From positions 346,345 through 410,344 of the forward strand of contig CAXAMN010001270.1 in the NCBI GenBank assembly GCA_963970005.1: a stretch of 64,000 nucleotides of DNA. The letters are read 5' to 3'. The DNA comes from Durusdinium trenchii. Lineage: Eukaryota > Sar > Dinophyceae > Suessiales > Symbiodiniaceae. Position numbers and translations under genes: made by a program. A model generated the notes under the pieces. The model saw nothing but the letters and a program-made list of their open reading frames with translations. It ran no database searches and was not told where the DNA came from. Positions 57,747-64,000 of the stretch are shown in pieces (the stretch's first letter is position 1; each line of letters opens with the position of its first letter).

Positions 57747-57954
57747 CAACCATTGACCTGAGCAATCCGCTTGAAGCTGTTCATCCAGATAAAGGAACAT
57801 TGCCCGTGATTCTAGCATGCCGCGACATGAGTGACTCGCAAATGACAAGTTTGGTCATCCAACTGTTTAGCAGCGGCCATCTTCTATTTGGATATTACCC
57901 CACCGTAGACCCCAAACAGTTTGTGTTTTTCAAAATCGAAACTAGAGCTTGCGA

Positions 57955-58757
57955 CGTCCAGAGCTGGGAGACAAAGGATTGCAAGGCAGAGGCGGCCACA
58001 GCAGCCCAGGCTGGGAGACGAACGTAAAGGATTGCAAGGCAGAGACGGACGCAGCAGTACAGAGCGGGCGGACACATCTTAAGAAAGAATTGAGAAGCCC
58101 TGACAGTAAACCTTTTGGGGAATTATTCTTCAAGTGCGAACATGATGCTGGTCATGCTGCTCAATCAGCAAGGAGCTGACCACGTGAGGACAAGAAATAG
58201 AAGCATGAGGAGCGAAGGATGTGACATGAAATTGACTTTTGGTGCCTGACGCATGCCCTCCGTCCCAACTGAACAGAGAGATCGCTGCCACGCCGCCGAA
58301 ATTCAATCCGGTCATTCATCCAACGCTTGCCCGAAAAGGAAAACAAAGCTGAGAGAGTTACACAGTGTGGCAGGAATGCACTCCCGGAGACAGTCACGCG
58401 GCAGAAAACAGCAGTGCAGGCACCAAACCTGAAAGACAAAAAGAAAGAAGCCGCATGGGAGACAAATGAATAGAAATGCTACATGGCCAGCGGAAAAGGG
58501 CGGCAGCACCAATGAATAGAAATCTTGCATCGCCAGCGGAAAAGGGCGGACACCAACAGTGACAGACCTGGGAGACTAATGCATGGCCGCAGAAAAAGGC
58601 GGACACAGCAGTGACAGACCTGGTAGACAAAAGAATAGAAATGCTGCATTGCCTGCGGGAAAGGGCGGACACCAGCAGTGACACACCTGGGAGACAAATG
58701 AATAGAAATGCTTGCTTCATGGCCAACGGACAAGGGCGGACACCAGTGACAGACCTG
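57955..58757 (+). repeat. About 65-bp minisatellite, left block
   Basis: Imperfect tandem units carry GACAGACCTGGGAGAC, AATAGAAATGCTACATGGCC and AAAGGGCGGACACCAGC. A leading block has GGATTGCAAGGCAGAG units and a GGGCGGACACATCTTAAG module that recurs at 61287. ORFs on the - strand are repeat-encoded. Confidence 0.9.
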
Positions 58758-58765
58758 AAAGACAA
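58758..58765. repeat. 8-bp target-site duplication, left
   Basis: AAAGACAA, identical to 60584-60591. It directly abuts the left end of the AT-rich element inside a minisatellite unit. Confidence 0.7.
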
Positions 58766-58787
58766 CAGAAAGGAGCGCTCTGAGCGG
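58766..58787 (+). repeat. Terminal inverted repeat, left
   Basis: CAGAAAGGAGCGCTCTGAGC plus GG; pairs with 60562-60583. Confidence 0.75.
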
Positions 58788-58981
58788 CGCGTTTTTGCAT
58801 TGTTTCATTTTGTTTGTATTTTGTTTCTATATTTGTATTGTGTTTCAGGACTTTGCCTCACCCCCTCTTCCCCCCATGGTCTGTGCAGAATTTTTTTTTG
58901 TGTTTTTGGTTCTTTTGTTTTTTTTGGAATTTTGGAAAATTGGAATTTTGGATTTTTGATGTCCTGTGATATTTTAAATTG

Positions 58982-59632
58982 TCAATTTCCTTGGAAATAG
59001 ACAATACTCCCACTTTCCCTCAATTCCAGAACAGTCTCTGAAATCAAATGACAAAAAACCTCAGTGATTTGCTCATTAGGGTCTAATAATGCTCCTTCTG
59101 CTCCTTTAACTCTAAAATTGGTAATACCTGACATTTTAGAATTATAACCAGTAAAATTGACATCTGCCATCTTTTCAAATGACATACCAATAATGAATTT
59201 GTTCTCTCTGCATTGACGATATGAAAAACTTAAACTGTCTTGATCTGGGTTCATGTAATGTATGGCTCTTCTTAAATAGTAAAAATTTTCTGATAATGAT
59301 TGCACTTCAAATTCTGGGTATTTCTGGGAATTGCTTAATTGAATTTGCCAACTTAAACTATGGGTGGCATCTTGAAAACCTTTACCTTGTAATAAGTCAT
59401 TTGCATCAGCATTGTATACCAGTATCATTAATTCTTCCATAGATCATAGGATTGTAAAAGTAATTCCATCTCTTATATACATAATTGTCAGGTAAGTATC
59501 GGTTCAGATCTTCACACTTCTTGGAATTCAAAATAAGGTAATGAATGCTCCAGTCAGTTTAGAAGATGATTTTACAATATTCATATTGATTTCACCACCA
59601 CCAGCATTGAATGTTTGGGTGATTGTGTGATA
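58982..59632 (-). pseudogene. Capsid-like protein remnant, C-terminal part
   Basis: Three successive - strand frame segments look like one protein: about 59632-59545 (TFNAGGGEINMNIVKSSS), about 59560-59440 (DLNRYLPDNYVYKRWNYF) and 59440-58982 (EFEVQSLSENFYYLRRAIH, FIIGMSFEKMADVNFTGYNS, VLELRESGSIVY). At least two one-base shifts separate them. The pattern (a Gly-rich strand, an RW-x-x-F-x-N-P-type segment, late F-x-x-G-x-N-x-K) recalls C-terminal halves of double-jelly-roll major capsid proteins of Polinton-like or virophage-type elements. This is recognition by eye and needs a profile search. The N-terminal half is missing, replaced by the GIY-YIG fragment. Confidence 0.45.
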
Positions 59633-59783
59633 ACAATTTGTAATGTTTCTTATCTTTGCCATTCCGCCCCCTTCTATGTCCTGCCACTCTGACACTCAAT
59701 GGCTGACAAGTAGCACCAATATAGACATCGTCAGTTTTGTCATTTAGTATTCTGTAAATGTTTGCCTTGGAGTAATCCACCAT
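59592..59783 (-). pseudogene. GIY-YIG endonuclease, N-terminal fragment
   Basis: A 63-codon frame reading NIYRILNDKTDDVYIGATCQ, then LSVRVAGHRRG. This is the GIY...YIG beta-strand pair and the conserved Arg helix of GIY-YIG nucleases, in the form common in large DNA viruses and virophages. The frame then loses similarity and overlaps the capsid-like remnant in another frame, so the catalytic Glu region is deleted. ATG near 59783. Confidence 0.65.
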
Positions 59784-59821
59784 AATATTACATATGTTAA
59801 TTAAGTGTAAATGTGTGTTTT

Positions 59822-60569
59822 AAAATGAGTGATTAGGGTTAAATCCATTGCTTATATTGGTGCCGGGATTGATGTTCCAAAGGCCGTTCCCTTCAAAATT
59901 GATATAGCTGTGGCTCATTAAAGGGTTAGGTTCTTTCAAATCAGAAGTTACAGCGTAAGCATCCAAAATTGAAACAATATCGGATGGATTGCGGTAGTCA
60001 AGTCTTTTGGGATTTTTTCCCTGTCCTTTGTGCTTTTTATTGTAGGGGTAGCATAGGTTGTTGTAGCAAATCTATTAGGTTGTTCTTGATTGATCTTATT
60101 ACAGCACTTGCAAGGCTATGTCCAACCAAACGGGTTATTTCTGCTGGCTTTTCCAATGCTTCTATAACATGTTTGTATTTCTCACTGTGATGAACATTTC
60201 TAGTAGGTACTAATAACAGATCATCCATAATAATATCCTTTGTTAAAGATCCATCACGACCACCTGTGCCACTTATGTATAAAGTCTTACCTGTTTTGTA
60301 AACTCCACTTGGTGATGAATAGGCATTCCATAGACCCCTGCGGTCTTCTATCTTCTCCTTGTTTGCTACATTTTTTCTTCAGCATATAGTGTTCTATGTT
60401 GTTTAAAGTGATCATTTAAGTTTCTTGTAAAGTCATTCATTCTATCATTCCAGTTTTGGTTCTTTTTGTCATAATCACCGTAGGTTTCTTGACCGATCTT
60501 ATTGATTAACATCTGGGCGCTTCCAGGCAGATCCTTCCAGGCAATGTCAGACACATCAATACCGCTCAC
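59822..60569 (-). pseudogene. Lipase-like protein remnant with two frameshifts
   Basis: - strand protein-like sequence runs 60569-60366 (DIAWKDLPGSAQMLINKI), about 60360-60037 (GLWNAYSSPSGVYKTGKTLY, ITRLVGHSLASAVIRSIKNN) and about 60050-59822 (RLDYRNPSDIVSILDAYA, stop TAA). The first shift lies at the T6 run at 60371-60376 (A6 on the coding strand), the second near 60045. G-H-S-L-A-S resembles the nucleophile elbow G-x-S-x-G of alpha/beta hydrolases, with the last Gly replaced by Ser, and RNPSDIVS resembles the following Asp region. Related lipase-like proteins occur beside capsid genes in small DNA viruses and Polinton-like elements, as I recall. There is no ATG before the right TIR, so the N-terminus is lost or the frame starts within the TIR. 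Confidence 0.5.
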
Positions 60570-60583
60570 AGCGCTCCCCTCTC
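60562..60583 (-). repeat. Terminal inverted repeat, right
   Basis: The reverse complement reads GAGAGGGGAGCGCTGTGAGC plus GG. The - strand coding frame of the lipase-like remnant runs directly into this repeat. Confidence 0.75.
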
Positions 60584-60591
60584 AAAGACAA
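60584..60591. repeat. 8-bp target-site duplication, right
   Basis: AAAGACAA, the partner of 58758-58765. Confidence 0.7.
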
Positions 60592-61290
60592 GTGAATAGA
60601 AATGCTACATGGCACCAGCAGTGACGGACCTGGGAGACAAATGAATAGAAATGCTTCATGGCCAATAGACAAGGACACACCAGTGACAGACCTGGGAGAC
60701 AAAAGAATAGAAATGCTACATGCCCAGCGGAAAAGGGCGGACATCACCAGTGACAGGCCTGGGAGACACATGAATAGAAATGCTGCATGACCAACGGACA
60801 AGGGCGGACACCAGCAGTGACAGACCTGGGAGATGAATCGAAATGCTGCATGGCCAGCGGAAAGAGCGGACACTGGCAGTGACAGACCTGGGAGACAAAT
60901 GAATAGAAATGCTACATGGCCAACGGAAAAGGGCGCACACCAGCAGTGACAGACCTCGGAGACAAATGAATAGAATGCTGCATTGCCAGCAGAAAAGGGC
61001 GGACACCAGCAGTGACAGGCCTGGGAGACAAATGAATAGACATGTTGCATCGCCGCCGGAAAAGGGCGGACAACGCCAGTGACAGACCTGGGAGACAAAT
61101 GAATAGAAATGCTACATGGCCAGCGTCCAAGGGCGGACACCACCAATGACAGACCTGGGATACAAATGAATAGAAATGCTACATGGCCAGCGGAAAAGGG
61201 CGGACACCAGCAGTGACAGACCTGGGAGATGAATAGAAATGCTACATGGCCAGTGGAAATGGGCGGACACCAGCAGTGACACAAAGGGCG
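60592..61290 (+). repeat. About 65-bp minisatellite, right block
   Basis: About ten units of the same family as the left block: GTGACAGACCTGGGAGACA, AATGAATAGAAATGCTACAT and GGCCAGCGGAAAAGGGCGG. Unit lengths vary by a few bases. The - strand frame 60556-61602 is wholly repeat-encoded. Confidence 0.95.
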
Positions 61291-61865
61291 GACACATCTT
61301 AAGAAAGAAATGACAACCCCTAACAGTAAACTGCTTGGGGAAAAAGTGGGAGACAAATGCAAGGAAGTGGGAGACAAGCCGGCCGGAAACCCGACTACAA
61401 GCACACAGCCTGGGAGACAAATGAAAAGAAGTGGGAGACAAATGAAAGGAAGTGGGAGACAAGCCAGCCGGGAGCCGGACCAGAAGCACCCAGCCTGAAA
61501 AGAAGTGGGAGACAAGCCGGCCGGGAACCCGACCACAAGCACCGAGCCTGGGAGACAAATGAAAGGAAGTGGGAGACAAGCCAGCCGGGAACCCGACCAC
61601 AAGCACCCAGCCTGAGAGACAAATGAAAAGAACTAGGAGACAATTGAAAAGAAGTGGGAGACAAATGAAAAGAAGTGGGAGACAAATGAAAGGAAGTGGG
61701 AGACAAGCCAGCCGGGAACCACCCAGCTGGGAGACAAATGAAAAGAACTGGGAGACAAATGAAAGGAAGTGGGAGACAAGCCGGCCGGGAACCCGACCAG
61801 ACCTTCCAGCACCAAGGCGACCATTCTTTAAAGCATTGAGAACCCCTAACAGTAAACTGTTTGGG
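61287..61865 (+). repeat. GGGAGACAAATGAAAAGAAG / CCGGCCGGGAACCCGACC minisatellite
   Basis: Mixed 20-bp units (GTGGGAGACAAATGAAAAG) and 40-60-bp units (GACAAGCCGGCCGGGAACC, AAGCACCCAGCCTGGGAG). It is bordered on both sides by AACCCCTAACAGTAAACTG, TTGGGGAAAAA copies (61312 and 61843), with a third copy at about 58092. Confidence 0.95.
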
Positions 61866-62019
61866 GAAAAAGCGAAAGTAACTGTGTTTTTCTTGTTCCT
61901 CATATCCTTGTATCTTGATCGGCCATAAACTTCTAGTTCTTGTTGGAAGACCCGGATATGAATGAAGCCTGAAGAAACCATGATTAAAGTGTTGTTTTGT
62001 ACTGCTTCCCCTTTCCTAT

Positions 62020-62185
62020 TCGAACCTAACATTCCGTCGCAGCGGCATCCGCGGGTTGCCCCGCGGTCGGCTGCCACCGCTGTGCAGCCGCGAAGCTCGC
62101 CCAGCGGCAGAGCCCCAAAAACACGAGCGCAGATCCGCAGCGCAGCGCAGATCCGAGCACTGAGGTCGTCGTCTTGGGGCGCCAC
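62020..62185 (-). CDS. Unidentified protein, possible first exon
   Basis: - strand ATG near 62185: MAPQDDDLSARICAALRI, then FGALPLGELRGCTAVAADRG, with strong GC3. The frame continues into the minisatellite to 61112, which is not credible, so the exon should end near 62020. No family. Confidence 0.3.
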
Positions 62186-62194
62186 CGACCCCGT

Positions 62195-62222
62195 TCGTAG
62201 CGAACCTTGTTCCTAGTAGAGA
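62195..62222 (+). repeat. CTAGTAG-family repeat, short
   Basis: CCCGTTCGTAGCGAACC followed by TTGTTCCTAGTAG, two modules only. Confidence 0.75.
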
Positions 62223-62229
62223 CGTATCC

Positions 62230-64000
62230 TTTTTGGGCCCCAAAAAACGAAGCATCTTGGACCCCAAAAATGTCGATGTCTGGTCCTATCCGGGCGATGT
62301 CACATGCTGATTAAAATAAAACATCGGCTCTGAAACACAGTGGCCAGATGATGAAGATGAGATGAAATGATACCAGCCGCACTGATCCATGTGAACTTAG
62401 AGTTAGAAAGTATCCCAAGTAGATACAAACAAGATCAAGGAGTGTTCAAGACATTTTGGGGAGAAATTACTCCAACTTCCTCCTCCACCTCCACCGTTTT
62501 GCAGCACTTGGGACCAGCCGCGCATAGGTGAAGAGTCCAAAGCTGCTGTAGGCGCTGGCTCCTCCCCAGGAGCGGTGATTCGGGGTGCCGCGCGTTCACT
62601 CAGTGCAGCATGCGCCGAGGCCCGTGCTGCGTGGGCAAGGGGAAATGTCTTTTGAATCAGCGCTTAGCTGCTCTTATCTGCTCTTTGAGCTGCAAAGTGC
62701 ATTCAAAATGGATCATCTTGGCAGAATTGTGTGAAGTAGCCGCGTGGGTGTGTTGTTTTTCTCCGGTGGCATTTCCCAGAGTTCGCCCAGAGTGGTGTCA
62801 TTGCGAGAGTGCTGAAGCGCCTGAAGCGCCTCCCAAGCTGCCTGGCTAGCCTCGAGTGCAACGGAGTGATCCACACGTATTGTGGCTATCCGAGGTTCTG
62901 ATGTGGTCGCAATAGAACACAAAAAGACTGCCATGGTGTGTACACATGGCACTGCCAAAGGTCTTGGGAGAAAAAGGGAGCTTGTGCGAGTTGCACTTGG
63001 GACTTTTGTGTATTTCTGCTCGTGCATATATTTGGTAACAGCGCTGCCAGTCTTTTGTTTTGGGATTGCCCAACCTGCGCTCCTTGAAAGCCTTAGAACT
63101 TAGAGCTATATACAGTGTGAGCCTATAGGTGGAAGTAATCGCGGCATGGGTATGAATGACCTAACATGCTCTCCGGCACTCTTGCATTTTTTTGCCAAGT
63201 CCCTATTTTTGTTTCGTAACTTGGTTCATTGAGCTGTGGCAGCACGCGGCTCAACGATAGCCGCGACGCCTTGGGCACAGGGGAGGACGGGGTTGTTGTG
63301 AGCCAGGGTTTCTACACAGTGAACGTAGGATGTGTGCACATGCTTTGTTCTCCTGACATCCAAAATCGGGGCTCATCCCAGAGTCGTCCCAGAGTCGTCT
63401 CCCTGTTCCGATCAATTTGGGGTGTCTTTTTCTACCTGAGGTGCGTTCAAGAATTCAAGATGCAAACCTCGTGCGAGCTCTTGTTTCACACACACTCTGA
63501 CATTGGTTTTCAGTTACACTCAGTTCCCAAGCTGAGAAGGAAGGTGAGAGAACGGAAAGGTTTAACATTGTTCACCAGTGCACTTTAGTTAACTACGATT
63601 ACTGCAATTTAGACCTTGACTGAAAAAGAAGTGCTGAGTCCGTCGAACAGTATTGTTGAAAAACGTCGAGTTAAACAATTGAAAGGCAGGTACGTCAGTG
63701 CTGGCCGGGCACTGATATCACATCCACTTGGTGCGGTCTTTGTTAGATGAGGCACACCAAGGGATCCTCATCCCCCTGCTTTAAATTAATTGAACCCTTG
63801 GAAACAGGGTTTGGCACACACACGGTGCCGCTTCGCGGCGCGCATGTGAAAGACCTGAATAGTCACCTAAAAAGCCTTAGAAACAAAAGAAAAGAAAGAC
63901 AGAAAGAGCAGCGCTAAGAGGGCAAGAAAGAAAGGTAGGTGTAGAAAAGTGAATACTTAGCCCTTGACTGGGGTAGGGAAACGAGCCTCAAGAGCAACCT
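62230..64000. other. No confident gene
   Basis: The - strand at about 62780-62870 (LEASQAAWEALQALQHSRND) and the + strand at about 63236-63300 (STRLNDSRDALGTGEDGVV) are mildly protein-like, but borders are unresolved. The last 300 bp are A-rich with no recognised signal. Confidence 0.35.

Larger units (their letters stand above)
58766..60583 (-). mobile_element. 1.8-kb AT-rich element with TIRs, virus-derived remnant
   Basis: The ends are inverted repeats. The left, 58766-58787, contains GGAGCGCTCTGAGCGG. The right, 60562-60583, contains the complement of GGAGCGCTGTGAGCGG: 15 of 16 identical, 18 of 22 overall. An 8-bp direct repeat, AAAGACAA, flanks both ends, and the minisatellite resumes in the same orientation beyond it. 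The inside is far more AT-rich than anything else in the window, and all protein-like sequence is on the - strand: a lipase-like pseudogene, the start of a GIY-YIG domain and a capsid-like C-terminal part, each frameshifted or truncated. I infer an internally deleted, dead copy of a larger DNA virus-like or Polinton-like element. A cellular TIR transposon that captured such genes is the alternative. Confidence 0.7.

Noticed and set aside
58440..61290. CRISPR-like array with about 65-bp period
   Set aside because: Whole units repeat, including the parts that would be spacers; this is a minisatellite.
60556..61602. 348-codon - strand frame with repeated LPGLSLLVSALF-type segments
   Set aside because: It is entirely encoded by minisatellite units and exists only because unit lengths avoid stops.
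61112..62019. - strand frame continuing from a plausible first exon
   Set aside because: All sequence below about 62020 is minisatellite.
1..64000. Bacterial-type ribosome sites, operons or terminators
   Set aside because: Gene structure is eukaryotic throughout; such signals would be chance.

Overview
The window reads as nuclear DNA of a dinoflagellate, most likely of the Suessiales/Symbiodiniaceae type. The evidence is intrinsic. Genes are split into exons of about 30-200 bp. Acceptors are almost always AG|G, and donors are a mixture of GT, GC and GA. A 15/16-base match to the dinoflagellate spliced leader sits in genomic DNA just before a start codon. DMC1 and an EF-hand cation channel can be reassembled exon by exon, and the DMC1 Walker A variant (FRCGKTQ) is, as I remember it, the form found in apicomplexan DMC1. 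Most recognisable genes lie on the + strand. Much of the window is intron or intergenic DNA, and long reading frames are mostly chance or repeat-encoded.

Layout. 0.1-1.1 kb: last exons of an unidentified gene. 1.2-3.8 kb: a 5'-truncated LINE (RT end, zinc knuckle, RNase H) on the - strand with a 19-bp target duplication. 3.9-5.4 kb: a NodZ/FUT8-like fucosyltransferase gene. 6.0-6.2 kb: two exons resembling the poly(A) polymerase catalytic core. 9.3-12.1 kb: scattered unidentified exons. 12.3-20.5 kb: DMC1, with an intronless Cys-rich gene nested in its largest intron. 22.4-25.5 kb: unidentified exons and an RS-rich exon. 25.7-26.3 kb: the C-terminal exons of a pepsin-like aspartic protease. 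26.6-27.9 kb: an intronless tandem NUMOD/HNH endonuclease. 28.5-31.3 kb: scattered exons. 33.5-34.6 kb: spliced-leader relic, signal-peptide exon and a Cys-containing exon. 35.9-37.6 kb: an array of five duplicated exons. 37.7-42.2 kb: further exons. 42.9-53.9 kb: a voltage-gated cation channel with EF hands. 56.0-57.8 kb: several short exons. 57.9-61.9 kb: minisatellites interrupted by a 1.8-kb AT-rich element with inverted terminal repeats. 62-64 kb: little that I can support.

Two things stand out. First, the 1,818-bp element at 58,766-60,583 has about 22-bp terminal inverted repeats and an 8-bp target duplication. It carries decayed capsid-like, GIY-YIG and lipase-like coding sequence on one strand, and I read it as an internally deleted virus-derived element. 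Second, a modular 21-bp-period repeat (core TTGTTACTAGTAGC) occurs at about 20 loci and repeatedly ends within a few bases to a few dozen bases of AG|G splice acceptors.

All protein identifications are from motif reading by eye. No search was run, and exon borders marked approximate are inferred.
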